Counted from the stretch's first letter, positions 9,655 to 21,665 are shown. The stretch is 64,000 nt of DNA from Selaginella tamariscina (GCA_003024785.1 PUQB01000006.1:657817-721816), one strand, 5' to 3'. Numbers and translations are program-made. The notes: generated by a model not told the origin, from the sequence alone.

Positions 9655-12535
9655 AAATAGTAGCATGAGTTTACCAGATGATGGCTTGCTTGCTGTGATG
9701 GATGAGGTGATTCTCTTTCTTCGTGAGATTGAAGTCGGAAGAGGCATCATCACAGCTATAAATCCAATGGAAGCAGTGTCAAAGAGAAACTAGGGTCCGA
9801 CTTCGTGGGTGTAGTTGTGACAGAGTTTCACCTAATGGCACATTGTATCCTGGATCCCTCGTGAGGTGGCGAACATCTGAATTAAGACGGCAAGATGGTT
9901 CAACATATTCTAGGTTGGATTTCAATAATAACAACCCGGAAGATTAACTCATATTTGAAGAGGTTCCTTGCATTGGTCCTATTGTAAAAAAAAGGCGATT
10001 CATGGGTTGTAGATCTTCCCCTGCAAGTTTCAGCAAGAGGGTAAAGATGGATCCTACATCTTCCGAAAGTGTTACGAGCATTTCCACGATTGACTGTTGC
10101 AAGAAGAAGTGTTGTCAGATGGCAGACCGGAATGAAATTACCCAATGTAGACATGTCTTTCGTATGCTCACCCAAAAGCAAAGGCATGAGTTTGTATATG
10201 CTGCACTAACTGGGTGTATTGATGGAATGGCCTCGGACACAGGTTATCAGAGTACATCCATGGTATTTAATAAGGTGGCCATCTGCTTCAAAGCTTGGTA
10301 CAGTATATACGGGATCCCAAAGACCACGTTCTACGTCGGAGGGATGAGTGGCTAGATGGAGCGCGAACCTCAGTACATGGGAACACTCGCTTGGTCAAAA
10401 CCTGCTCTCACATCATGGCAGCCATAGAGATACTCAAGGCTTTTGTGGAAGCAAATGCAGACAGGATGCCTCACAAATGCCGAACCACAAATGCAGGGGT
10501 CAGAGAAAATCTCAAGGTTTTGCCTTCAATCTACACTCAATTGAAGCTGTGTGAACATGTGAACAAGTGCCTCAGTTTGATGGGGCTCCAAGCAATCTGC
10601 ACTGGTACCTTCAACAACGTATGGAATACTCATTTTAAGGATGTGGAGATTGCAAAACACTCTAGCTTTTCCAAGTGTGACACTTGTACATCATTGAAGG
10701 CTGCAGAGGCTTGTGCAAAAACCTTGGTGGAGATCACTGCCATTCAAAAGAAGATGGAGGTCCACATGATTGCACAACAAACTTGCCGGTCTCAGTACTA
10801 TGCACACCGCATGCTTTCTGTGTCACGCCCATCAGAGTACCTGTGCTTATCCATGACAAGATGGATCATTCAAAGACCAGCATTCCAAAGCTCTTTGCAA
10901 CACCAAAGTGCCTTGAAATGTCATGAAACTTCCGATTTTATTGACATGTGTGCTAACACATGGACACGGTTGTGAGTCATATGGACACTTTTCACTTCCA
11001 CATTGGTCTAGCGACTCCAATTTCACTATTGGGTCATTAGCCATGTGTTTCAGAAACCTTGAAGCCCTCACAGACAAGTCCTATCAGTGATCTCAAAGTG
11101 AAGAAACAACACCTTCAACCTTTACATAATGCTCTCATGAACACGTCTGCACTTGAGGCTACTTGGGAATATGAGAGGCATTGTCAACAGCCTGCATAGA
11201 AACAGATGGCCCTGTTGAGAGTTCTGGTTCAGTGGAGGGATCTAGCTCAAATAGTGTACATGTGTCCTCAACATCAAATAAGCTTCCTCGTCATTTGCTT
11301 TTACAAATGGATAATTGTGCAGGCGAGAACAAAAATAGGTAAATCATTTTACTTAAGGGTTTCTCAAGCTCATACTTACTTTTATTTTCTAGATATGTGC
11401 TAGCATACTTGTCAATGCTTGTTGCCAAAGGTGTGTTTAAAACAATCACGCTCAGTTTCCTTATGGTTGGTCACACTCATGAAGATATTGATGCGTTCTT
11501 CAGCAAGGTCTCCAACTCTACAAAAAGGACAAGTGCACTTACTTTACCGCATATGATGAATCTTTTTGAAAATTGCATCTCCAAAAAAGTTGTGCTTTCT
11601 TGTGATTGAGGTGCCAGACTTCAAAAAATTTCTCAAGGAGTATATAAAAGAAGGGAGTGATTCTTTAGTTGGTCACCTTGTGCCGCTACAATTCTTTTTC
11701 TCCATACGAGATGGTATACCTATTATGCAGTACAAGTTACGGCCATCAGAGCAGGAGTGGTTACCGAAAGAGGGCTTAATGCTCTTCAAAAGTGGAGAGG
11801 ATGGAAAGCCACTTCTCCCGAAGGATAACCAAACCCTATTCCATTGAGTGCCCAGCTCAAGGAACAAGAGGTTATTATTGATGGCATCAAAAAATATGTG
11901 GCATGGGTTCAAAAATCGATGCCAAAGAATTTTGATAAGGCAACTGGTTACTCAGAATTATATAAGCATTGGTCGACTATTGGGAGACTGTTGTTCGAGA
12001 GTTGGAAGGGCCTACTGTCACAAGTACAGAATTGCAACACCCTTTCTGGCCTAAAACAAGGTGGCGAGAGGAGATTGAAATGACATCACTGAGCATAGAC
12101 GACATAGAAGCCAGTAGTGATGTGGAAGTGCAAACCCTACACTTTGTTGGACAAAGGAACCAAAAACCTAAAGCATACTTTGATTGTTGCCAGGATCTTC
12201 AAAAACTAATGATGGTTCTCATTACTCCAGATGCGTCATATAATCAGCCTATTTGGATGGGTCAAATTATCGACACACCTGAAGTAATCACAAAAAATAA
12301 TATTGTTAAGGTTGCATGGTTCAAACCACAAAAAAGGCGACACGAGAAGGAGAGCGAAAATATAATGGATGCCTAGAGAAAACATGGTCTCCCAATCAAA
12401 AAGACCAGCATGTTTTATAAATGTTAAATCCATTCGATATGGGTGGATGTCAAGAAGCGTTGATAAAGTCACGATTAACAAAACTGCAAAGGAATGTATG
12501 TTTTCTGAAGCTTAAAGCAATTACAAAATTATAAA
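9655..12535 (+). pseudogene. DUF7869-type transposase-like gene, 3' part
   Basis: Plus-strand coding continues in several frames. In order: a Cys-rich segment DCCKKKCCQ (~10.09 kb), HEFVYAALTGC (10.19 kb), a VAICFKAWYSIYGIPKTTFY-like block (10.28-10.33 kb), a HSSFSKCDTCTSLKAA motif (10.66-10.70 kb), IHDKMDHSKTSIPKLF (~10.84-10.89 kb), MDNCAGENKNR (~11.31 kb) and FLMVGHTHEDIDAFFS (~11.46-11.51 kb). This order matches the DUF7869 family of transposon-associated proteins as I know it. The three acidic motifs (HDKMDH, MDNCAGEN, HTHEDID) could be a DDE/D triad, an inference. A 54-base GT-AG intron (11339-11392) joins ..KNR and YVLAYLS in frame. The C-terminal part runs to ~12376, possibly 12.5 kb. 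At least four frame changes (~10.3, 10.85, 11.6-11.85 and 12.0 kb) plus the retroelement insertion make it non-functional as read. Confidence 0.6.
11339..11392 (+). other. 54-base intron in transposase-like gene
   Basis: GTAAAT donor and TTTTCTAG acceptor. Removal joins codons for ..AGENKNR|YVLAYLSML, restoring the conserved family segment in one frame. Short for a plant intron but internally consistent. Confidence 0.6.
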
Positions 12536-12728
12536 ATATCATATATTTAATATTCATAATTATATAAACTCTTTAATAATAGTACCAAATTGTATACTTA
12601 ACTATATAAATTTAAAAAATGATATGGAAGATTGACTATATTATTATAGGATTTTATATATATTATTACTACTACAATTTTAATTAATAATGTTATATTT
12701 AAATATTAATATTTTAATAACAACATCA

Positions 12729-13017
12729 ATATTTATATAATGTACCTCTTATGCTCTTCCTTAATTGTTATATTAGGCAATATATTATATAATTTAATAC
12801 CTTCTACTTTATAATGTTATTAATTTTTGTTCAATGAATGCTATAATTTATTAAAGGGTAGAATACAAAATAGAATATTCTAAAGAATATTCTATTTTCA
12901 AACATATATTCTAAAGAATATTCCTTTAATATTAGAAAATGCTAATTAAATAGCTAAAATTGCTAATTATTAGGAAATGGGACTATAGCCATGCCCATTT
13001 TGGTTACAACTTGCATA
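12729..13017. repeat. Dispersed AT-rich repeat Y, copy 1
   Basis: About 285 bases nearly identical to 36405-36690, including ttgttcaatgaatgctataa and two copies of the palindromic phrase ATTCTAAAGAAT. No ORF. It is followed directly by the 5'-truncated gypsy relic, and its middle part recurs at 16602-16690, on the far side of that relic. Confidence 0.8.
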
Positions 13018-13429
13018 AATTTCCTCCTTATGTCAGTTCGTCAGCACATCCACAGGCTCTCCTCACTCCTATGCATTCACGGACTTCTATACATGGTTCT
13101 TCCAATCATGTACACTCGTCAAACTCAACACAGGTTTTTCCCAATCTTGCCTCTTTTCATTACTTTGCTTCTGTTTCATTCCCCAAGATCCTTCCTCTTT
13201 TTCATCACAGCTCCCTCCTTCTCCTCTCTGTGTTCTTACCACTACTATGCATGAACTTGCCACTAATCCTACTCCTTTTTATCTTTTTGCTTTTCAAGTA
13301 GCTCCCATGTCCTTTTCTACCTCTCCTATATTTGACTCTCATATTTTTCAATCTCATTCTCCTTCTCCTACTTCTTCCCTGCCATCCAAGTATCACTTCT
13401 TTCAGGACGTCTTTGATAAGCACAAGGCT

Positions 13430-14160
13430 ACAGTTTTTCCTATTTATAGGTCCTATGACTGTCCCATCGATCTTGTGAAGGGGAAGACTCCATCGTTCAG
13501 ACCGATTTATGTACTATCACCTACAGAATTGGAGGTTCTTCGCTAGTACATCAAGGACAACTTAGCATCCGGCTTCATTCATCACTCAAAGTCCCCTGCA
13601 TGAGCACCTATCTTCTTTGTCAAGAAGAAAGGTGAGAGTTTGCGTTTGATTGTGGACTACATGGGTTTAAATCAAGTCACCATCCAGAACCGGTACCGTT
13701 GCCATTGATTCTGGAACTTCTTAATCGGATATGAGAAGCAAAGGTGTTCACAAAGATCGACTTACGAGGGGCCTACAATCTTGTATAGATTTGTCCAGGT
13801 GATAAGTGGAAGTCTGCCTTTCATACAAGGTATGGACACTTCGAGTACACGGTGATGCCTTTCAGACTTATAAATGCCCCAGCTGTGTACCAACACATGG
13901 TGAACGACATCTTCATGACTTCTTAGATTAGTTTGTGGTGATCTACCTTGATAATATACTGATTTTCTCCAAGGACAAGCATGTACGACTAGTTTTACAA
14001 AAGTTTCGCGAGCATGGCTTGTATATGAAGTTGGAGAAGTGTTTTTTCGACATGGATACTGTGGAGTTCTTGGGTTACATCGTCTCTCTTGCCGACGTCT
14101 CAATGAACATGCACAAAGTGAAAACTGTCGTGGAGTGGGAGAGGCTTAAGTCTATATGAG
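13430..14160 (+). pseudogene. G1 reverse transcriptase remnant
   Basis: Starts with the conserved RT entry region (YDCPIDLVKGKTPSFRPIY at 13.45-13.51 kb), then an in-frame stop at 13543 and the FFVKKK and LRLIVDY motifs (13.61-13.66 kb). The active-site box reads YLDN at 13944-13955 instead of YLDD/YVDD, so the second catalytic Asp is lost. The thumb-side motif KCFFDMDTVEFLGYIVS follows. Several further stops. Confidence 0.85.
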
Positions 14161-14299
14161 ATGTTGGCTTTGCAAATTTCTTTAGGCAATTCATACATGA
14201 CTTCTCCAAATGTGTACTTCCACTCACAAAACTCACCAAGCGCATAGAGGATTTTCTTGGTCCAACAAGGCAGAACATGCATTCACAACACTCAAGGAC

Positions 14300-14640
14300 A
14301 CCTTCACGACAGCTCCGATTTTAGCACATCCTGATCCTTCTCGTCCCTTCTTCGTTGAAACAGATGCTTGGACTTTACAGTAGGTTCTATCCTATCACAA
14401 GTTGGAGAAGACAAGTTACTTCATCATGTAGCCTTTCACTCTCGTAAGTTCTTTTCAGTGGAGATCAATTATGAGATTCATGACAAGGAACTCAAGGCCG
14501 TTGTACATTCGTTCGAGGAGTGGTGGCACTTCCTGAAGGTGCTAAGCATCCTATACAAGTTCTTACGGATCACAAGAATTAAAATTTTTTCAAACAGCTT
14601 GAGTTATCAGTTGGCGATAGGCTAGGTGGGCAAAATTCCT
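14300..14640 (+). pseudogene. G1 RNase H remnant
   Basis: Recognisable RNase H start ([17 protein letters not shown], ~14.32-14.36 kb) followed by a stop, then VAFHSRKFFSVEINYEIHDKE and EEWWHFL in another frame. Degenerate. Confidence 0.75.
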
Positions 14641-14867
14641 ATCATGTTTTAATTTTATCATCGTTTACAGGCTTGGTTTTTGGAATGGTAAAGCGGATGT
14701 ATTGTCTAGGCGCTCTTACCTTGCACCGACACATTAGTCCTGACATCACAAGCTCATCTTCCTCCAATTCCCGTATAGACTATAAGTTGTTTGCCATATG
14801 GGACAGGCTCCTGTACCAAGAAGGTCTCCTATACATTCCTGTTGGTATTTATAGGACTTGTGTGGTA

Positions 14868-15620
14868 CATGATTGTCATGATACCTCGGCTACATGACAT
14901 TTTGGTGTGTCCAAGATAGTTAAGTTGGTGACTCACAACTATTGGTGGCTTGGGTTGCAAGGTTTTGTGGAAAAATTTGTACGAAGTTGTGACACATGCA
15001 ACAAGTTGAAGATGCCTCGCACACGTCTTCTGGTCTTCTTCGTCCTTTTCTGTTCCCTCTACTCCTTGGAGATGCATTTTTATGGATTTCCTTACAGATG
15101 GATTTGATGCAGTTCTGTGGTGATTGATTATTTCACCAAACAGGCTCATTTCCTGCTCTATAACAAGATGGTTACATGCCAGACAACTACTGAGTTGGTA
15201 ATTCGTGAAGTGTTCAACATCATGGTCTTCATGAGAGTATTGATCAAGGCCCATAATTTATGTCCAGATTTTGGTGAGAACTTCTCCGAAGTCTACAAGT
15301 TAAAGCGGATCTTTCTTCAAGATAACATCTGCAAATTGATAGGCAATCAGAATGCACAATTCAGACCTTAGAGCAGTATCTTCGCTGCTTTATTAGTTAC
15401 CAACAGGACAACTAGTTGGACATTCTTCCTATGGTAGAGTTTACTTACAACAACTCCATTCATGCATTTACGGGCCAGACACCTTTCATCGCTCTCACAG
15501 GCTACCATCCACGTTTTGACTTTGCTCCTCATGCTTCTCATTCTTCAGTACATGATTGTTTTCAGCATCTTCGTCAGGTACAGGATGATCTCCAAGTTCC
15601 TCTTCAGCAGGCATAAGAAT
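14868..15620 (+). pseudogene. G1 integrase remnant
   Basis: HHCC zinc-binding segment is visible (H..H..., then SCDTCNKLK at ~14.98-15.01 kb). A fragment of the catalytic core follows (VVIDYFTKQAHFL, ~15.12 kb), but the usual second-Asp motif is garbled. The C-terminal part is VEFTYNNSIHAFTGQTPF and then HLRQVQDDLQVPLQQA (~15.43-15.61 kb). Stops interrupt the frame. Confidence 0.8.
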
Positions 15621-15810
15621 AATACAAGCATCACGCTAATGCTCATCGTCAGTCGGCACCTGCATACAAGGTTGGTGATCTTGTGTGGCTTCTTTGTTGA
15701 CATATCCGCATCAACAAGCCTTCTTCTAAGTTGGATTTTCAAAGATTAGGCCCTTACAGGATTGCGGCTGAGGTCAATCCTATAACTTTCCAATAGAGCT
15801 ACCATCTACT

Positions 15811-16065
15811 GTGAAACTTCATCCTGTGTTTCACACCTCTTTGTTGGAACCGTATCATCCTTCTTCTCTTCCTGATCGTGCTTCTTCTCCTCCCCATCAA
15901 GTGGTCATTGACGATGAATCTAAGTACGAAGTTGCAGCCATCCTTGATTCTCGTCTTCATCGCTGTCAACTTCAATACTTGGTAGATTGGAAAGGTACAG
16001 ATCGCACTTGGGAACCTACATCCAATTTACTCCATGCTTCTTCTAAGGTTGTTGCATTCCATTAA
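15811..16065 (+). pseudogene. G1 chromodomain remnant
   Basis: KLHPVFHTSLLEPYHP precedes a chromodomain (YEVAAILDSRLH...LQYLVDWKG..DRTWEPTSNL). This C-terminal chromodomain places the element in the chromovirus branch of Ty3/gypsy. A few residues between WKG and DRTWEP are missing relative to G2. Confidence 0.85.
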
Positions 16066-16124
16066 CGTTATCCTACTAAACCAGGTCCCAGGATTCGTGG
16101 AACTCGTCCTTATGGAGGAGGTGT

Positions 16125-16549
16125 TGCCACGACCCGATACAGAATACAGGATATGCTTACAAGATACAACCTACATATATAGGATACAGGATATGCTTAC
16201 AAGATACGACCTACATATACATAATACATGATACGGGATACAGGATATGCCTAGAGGATATATCTACAGGATATGCCTACAGGATATGCTTACAGGATAT
16301 ACCTATAGGATAAGGGACATTATTTTTAGCTCATGCCTAAATTAGCTCTTGGAGTATCATTTTTAGCTTATGCCTGGATTGTGAGTATAAAAACTCAGAC
16401 CTAATTGTTGTACAATCAGTTACTATCAACACCAATTATTGTACGATTATTCTTATCATGTTCCTTGTTCTTGTCTTGTTCCTTACTCTTGCCTTGCTCT
16501 TGAGTCAAGCCTTCTTATTCTTATCATGCTCTTGGGTCGTGGCTTGACA
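16125..16549 (+). repeat. G1 3' LTR
   Basis: Begins TGCCACGACCCGATACAG and ends GTCGTGGCTTGACA, matching the edges of the G2 LTRs (TGTCACGACC...GGCTTGACA) in reverse orientation. Shorter than G2 LTRs, with its own reiteration of acAggAtAtgcctA-like units near 16150-16320. Preceded by a purine tract GGAGGAGGTGT. Confidence 0.75.
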
Positions 16550-16601
16550 CTGCATATGCATTCCCCATAACAGCTTGGAACCAATGGTGATCAAACTACC
16601 T

Positions 16602-16690
16602 GGGCAAATTTTTGTTCAATGAATGCTATAATTTTATTAAAGGGTCAATTACAAAAGAGAATATTCTAAAGAATATTCTGTTTTCAACAG
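16602..16690. repeat. Fragment of repeat Y, 3' of G1
   Basis: Matches ~85 bases of the Y repeat (tttttgttcaatgaatgcta through aatattctgttttcaa). With 12729-13017 it brackets G1, suggesting a duplication or rearrangement around that insertion. Confidence 0.6.
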
Positions 16691-17060
16691 CAGACAGACT
16701 CCTAGAAGAAGAAGACGAGGCATCTTTAGGAACAACACTCTTAACCTCCACCATGACAACAACAACGCTACAACTCGCACCATCATCCTCTTGCGGAGTA
16801 CAAGGTTGATGAACTGGTGTTGGTTCAACATAAGTTTTACATGCACCACAACTTACATTTTTACCAACACATCTTGTATTAATTTTGAGACCAAGTCTCA
16901 AAATAGCCCACTTATATGGTAGGTGCATTGATGGAATTGACCTATTCTCTCTTCTTGCTTCTGTTAATGGAACACCTCCATATGCTTGGCATTCATCAGC
17001 ATTGTTAGCTAAGTTGATAGTTTTTATAGAGGACCATTTATGTCTTGGTGCTATTTGCAT
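16690..17060 (-). CDS. Unrecognised ORF, possible gene fragment
   Basis: Minus-strand open frame of ~120 codons from 17060, read in the same direction into the Y fragment at 16690. It has a Cys pair (SCGAC), a Val-rich run (CSVVVVMVEV) and a Ser run. I recognise no family. Codons after 16690 come from the repeat. The stretch is less AT-rich than its surroundings, which favours former coding sequence, but the opposite strand is also partly open (16885-17079). Confidence 0.25.
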
Positions 17061-17089
17061 ATTAAATTCTAGTCTTTAAGCATTATTCT

Positions 17090-18640
17090 TAGTTGCCACT
17101 TTATCAAACAGACACCATCTTTAGATTGTACTATTTTTTATCTCCAAGACAGGCTCCTCCATTGTGATACTCCATTGATGTGCCAAAGACAACCTCTTAC
17201 ACACCTGCAACCATCACACCTGAACTTAATATTTTATTAATACATATGACACTATGGAAAGTGACAACTTAACGAATATGTGGTTTTATACTTATACAAG
17301 AATTATGCAAGTAAATGGGTTTTTTTTTTTTTTTTTTTTAATCTATCAACATGGAGTTTCTTTTCTTAATGTGTTCTATGCTTAATATGTTTATAGTTTG
17401 ACATATTTTTATAGATTAATGGATAAAGTTGGTAAACCATATTTAGTTTGTGATTTCATGTATGTTTCAACAAGGTTCATGGTTAAACCCATTGAGTAAG
17501 TTAATATGAGAACACATAACTCTTTAATAAGCACATAAGTAAAGTTAAAGTAGTAATAAAAATGCAGTTTAGTATTTAAAGTAATAAGTGAATTGTTTAC
17601 TTGGATTGCCTTTAGTTCCAAGGGTAACAATACTTCACAACTTATTATAACTTAGAGAGAGTTTAAACCTAAAAAACAAGTTACATGATGCATAACGTAG
17701 AACATGATCCAGTCATTGGGGATGGAATGGAAAGACAATATGGACTTGTAATGAGAGATGTTATTAAAGAAGATTTTCTTAGGCATCACCAATTAATTAA
17801 TATTTAAAACTCTTTTAGTTATGAGTATAACCAAAAGTACTTGAGTTGTTATGAAATACTTGACTTAATATCTTAAACATTTCTAATTGCATTACTATTT
17901 TTCTTTCTTTAGACTCTATACCTACCATTCCAACCTCCTTAATGACATTTCCAAGACCTTGTAATCTTGTTATAAACTTATCAATAACATTGTCAAGCCA
18001 CTAGATTTGTGGTTCTTTTTACCAAAAAACATGTTTTTAAAGCTATTGGAACTTACTATTTATTTGCAATGTTTTCAAAATTGTTATGTTCACTATCAAA
18101 CCTCAACACTATCTTCTAAGACTTTCATATTTCTAAAGGTTTTTGTTACTCAAAGGTTTGTCGTGAAACCCTAGCACTGTCTTCCAAGACTTCCATATTT
18201 TGGACGACAACAGCAATGAACTATATGACACTTAGCTTCATGCCTTCTGAATTCACTCTTATGAAAGAATAAGGTCCCAACATATGGTTTAATATTTCAT
18301 TTGATAACATGAGGTTTTCTATCACCTTAACTACTGAGATATTTGTTTTTGACAGGAACAATGGACTTAATGAAGTTGCTCTTGACAAGGCCGGTGGACT
18401 TATGGAGCTTCAACACAAATCTAAATGACTATAATCCCATCTTCACCTCAACTCTTTTTTAGGAGTAGCAAAGAAGATGCACATGCCTGGATTAAATATT
18501 AGTTTTCCACGGGTTCATCAACAAACCCCAAAGAGTCTCTCACATTTTGTACTATTTACATTTGTGTTGAAGCAATTTTGAATTAAGCAATGTCTATGTT
18601 TTTATACAATTAATTTTACCATCTCATAATCAATGCCAGA
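17090..18640. other. Intergenic, no feature seen
   Basis: AT-rich sequence with a 20-base T run (17320-17339) and scattered stops in all frames. No gene or repeat recognised. Confidence 0.5.
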
Positions 18641-18799
18641 GAAACACTGTAAAATGTGTGTGTGTGTGCGTGCGAAAATGCGTGTTTGTCTGTACGATAT
18701 CTACCAGAAGAATTACCCTCGGACCGTCTGATACATTGACACGACTACGTGAGTCTTTAAAAAAGCGACCACGAGGGTCTAGGGTTTCTCAGATTCAAG

Positions 18800-19150
18800 A
18801 TGCAGATCTTCGTCAAGACGCTCGCCGGCAAGACCTTCACGCTTGAGGTTGAATCCTCGGACACAATCGACAATGTCAAGGTCAAGATCCAGGACAAGGA
18901 AGTAATCCCACCGGTCGAGCAGCGGTTGTTCTTTACAAGGAAAGAGCTGGAGGACGGGCGGACCTTAGCCGACTACGACATCCACAAGGAGTCGACCCTT
19001 CACCTCGTGCTGCGTCTGCGTGGAGGTATGCAGATATTTGTGATGGCTCTCACGCTTATCTCTGCTGGTAAGCAGGTCGATGACGGGCGAACTCTGGCGG
19101 ACTACGACATAGGGATGTTTTATTTTATCTTTTTGAATAGGCTGATTTGA
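18800..19150 (+). pseudogene. Truncated polyubiquitin gene
   Basis: The ATG at 18800 opens one full 76-residue ubiquitin unit ending LVLRLRGG, followed in frame by the Met of a second unit. That second unit lacks roughly residues 9-42 (it jumps from VMALT to LISAGKQ) and leaves the ubiquitin sequence after DYDI, ending at 19150. The first unit departs from the near-invariant consensus at several sites: I44F in the hydrophobic patch, A46T, G47R, D39V, Q40E and G35V. Lys48, Lys63 and the C-terminal GG are kept. A TAGGGTTT telo-box lies just upstream (18780-18787), as in many plant translation and ubiquitin genes. It could yield one divergent ubiquitin only if processed from the non-ubiquitin tail; more likely a decaying copy. 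Confidence 0.85.
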
Positions 19151-19601
19151 ATAAAGGGAAATACATTTTAAAAAGTTTGGCAATACACATATACAATGTC
19201 GTCAACGCACATATAGTTTATTATCATATAGACACTCGACGTACTCAGTGTAATAATTCCTCATGTGAACTTACTATCGTAAATTTAAATAATTACGGGA
19301 ACCATAAATTCTAGAAATAGAGATTCCAGAATCACTTTTTCACGTCACCGGCTTAACAGACAAATACAGAACATTCTGTATCGCTTACGTGGGTAGGGCT
19401 GATGAATCAGCACAAGAAGCTTCGGCCAGTCAGCACGACTTCTAGAAGTGACGACTTGTAAAACAGCCAATACACGTCCGCCGGTGATAAGTTAGAAATA
19501 TATACTACTCGCAAAAGTCGATGTACATATAAGAACGCTGCCCTTTGCTCATATTCGGTCACAGCAATACACCAGCAAAGAAGGACTTGTTTTCTATTAA
19601 T

Positions 19602-20106
19602 ATGTTTAGCCTCAATCAGCAATTATTTGCGGGTTCTCCACTTTCCTCACCGAGATTGAACTCTCCCAGGAAGAATTTCGCAGTGTCAGCAGCATACATG
19701 GATTCGCCAGTTGCAACGAGGACATTGGTCCAGCAGCAGAGCCTGTATGATGTGCTTGGTGTTCCTCAGCAGTCCGATTTAAAAACATAAAGAGCGGATA
19801 CAGAAATCGCGTCAGAACGACGCATCCGGATGTGGTACCAATGGAGCACAAGGAGGAGTCCACAAAGGAGTTCCTGAAGATACATGCTGCCTACACAACC
19901 CTGTCCGATCCAGAGGCGAGAGCAAGGTACGATATGCAGCTCTCTCTACAGACCCTCACCCCAAGCTTAGGGTTCGGATTCGAGGACTACTCGTACTCAG
20001 GCTGGAGTCCATCCGGTAGTAATCCCTGGCGTCCTTTCCGTCTTCAGCGCAATCTAAACACTGGAAGTCTTCCCCGAACAACTGGGAAACAGATCAGTGC
20101 TGGTGA
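19602..20106 (+). pseudogene. Plastid J-protein, DNAJ11-like, two frameshifts
   Basis: ATG at 19602 starts a Ser/Arg-rich, acid-poor N-terminus like a plastid transit peptide. The J domain follows: SLYDVLGVP, then Y-R-N-R-V-R and the diagnostic HPD at 19823-19831, then EFLKIHAAYTTLSDPEARARYD. The frame ends WETDQCW-stop at 20104-20106, the hallmark C-terminus of Arabidopsis DNAJ11-type small chloroplast J-proteins as I recall it. Two shifts are needed to read through: a missing base near 19785-19790 and another change between ~19990 and 20075. J-proteins stimulate Hsp70 ATPase through the HPD loop, here in the stroma. Length (~165 codons) matches the family. The signature is so well kept that the shifts are either very recent or sequencing errors. 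Confidence 0.85.
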
Positions 20107-21399
20107 ATTTGTCAAGTAAGTGATTCCATCGAGAAATTTTGGGTCTTTCGTTTTTTCAATTTCCGGACAAAAACGGTCGCTGGGCTTTCTTAAACATCAG
20201 TAACCACCGCGTTCGTAACTGTCAACAGAAGCGAATCAAGTCCTACAAACATGCCAAGTGTCTCACCCTACTTGGCAAGATGATAGCCGTTAGATTCGCC
20301 ACGGAGTTAGAATCAGGGTTTCCCAGAGTTCTAGGACCTTCCAATTTCCTTTCATAAGAGAAGGAGAAAGATTTTTGAATATTCTTTAATATATTTAATA
20401 AATGTGATTTATTATTATACACATTCGTGAATATCGAGAGGATTTGATTATATACTGTTATAAGATAAATTTTGTGTATAAAGCACAAGAATGGTTTTAA
20501 GTACTTTACTTTTATTCTTGTATGCCGTTAAAGTTTGCATGCAATGCAAGAAACCCTAGATCTAGATACTTCTTTTTCCTATACTTAAAGTAGAGACTTA
20601 ATTATACTGTATGTGTATTTTGTATTTTTCACAAAGAACTTTAGATGAACTTAATTAGCAAGGGAAAAGTTTGGTAAGGTTTATTGTGAAGTACTAAGAA
20701 CTGAGAGTAAAGGGTGTGTCTCTTTACAAACAGTTTTACAACATATAAGAAAAAGGTAGAGTGAGATGAAAAAGCTTATGTGTTGTAGCACTAGCACAAT
20801 ATTATTATGAATTAACTTTTTTGAATTAATTCATAATTTTTATTATTTATGAATAGTCCATGCTAATTTTTAATGTGTGTGTATATACATTAATAATTTA
20901 TATAATGAACAAATTAAAGTATTTTAAATACAAAAAATATTTGATTTAATTTAAAATTAATAAAAGTCATTATGTAAATTAATTTGGTTTATTTGGTAGT
21001 TTAAACCATGGTCTAATTTAAAATTATCAATCTTTTGTGCATATTTTGTAGGTAGGGAGTGTTTGCATATATCCAAATTTGCAATAATTGTTAACATAGA
21101 GAATGGTGTCCTTCAAAACCTAATGAAAGAAATTTGTTTATCAAGATCCTGTGTTGGACACAAGCACAAACAACACTCACATTGTGAGTTAAGATGCATG
21201 CATGTCTTGCTTAGTTGTAAGTGTCTTTTTTAACTTTGGTGTTGCAAATAAGTCTTAACTATTAGACTAGTTAAATGTGTAATTGAACAATATCCTTCGG
21301 ACATGCAAATGAGTTATTGGTTAAAAAGAGTTAGTGAACATTTTGGATGTGACATACTTGGTTAACAATGTAAATTAACACTAACAATAGGTTTACCCT

Positions 21400-21665
21400 T
21401 AGGATGTGACACACCCCACATATTGAAAGTTGAGGCACAACAAAAGGTGTGCCTTAACAAATACAAGTAGGCTTATGCTTGTGGGAAAGAAAATTCTAAG
21501 CTCTTCCATACCTACTTTACTTAAATAGTTCTCCTTATTTTCTTATTTACTTAACTGGATTGTCCCAAATGTCAATCCCACTGTATTAAACCTAATGGCT
21601 TCATCTACCCACATGGGGTTATGAAAACCCTAGGGTTAGATCAACCCTAGGGGTTGTTAACATAT
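21400..21665. repeat. Degenerate LTR fragment of the LARD family
   Basis: Resembles the middle of the family LTR: a short CCCACAT segment, 'tgtgccttaacaaatacaag', then 'cctactttacttaaatag', and ends in an aaccctagggttagatcaac-like phrase. Highly diverged, so an old insertion. Confidence 0.5.

Larger units (their letters stand above)
13018..16549 (+). mobile_element. Ty3/gypsy chromovirus relic G1, 5'-truncated
   Basis: Remnant of a chromodomain Ty3/gypsy element of the same family as G2. It begins in the protease-RT linker (SAHPQAL-like text), then RT, RNase H, integrase, chromodomain and 3' LTR. gag, protease and 5' LTR are missing. Stop codons and frameshifts occur in every domain, and no open frame exceeds ~100 codons. 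No target duplication is visible. Clearly dead and older than G2. Confidence 0.85.
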
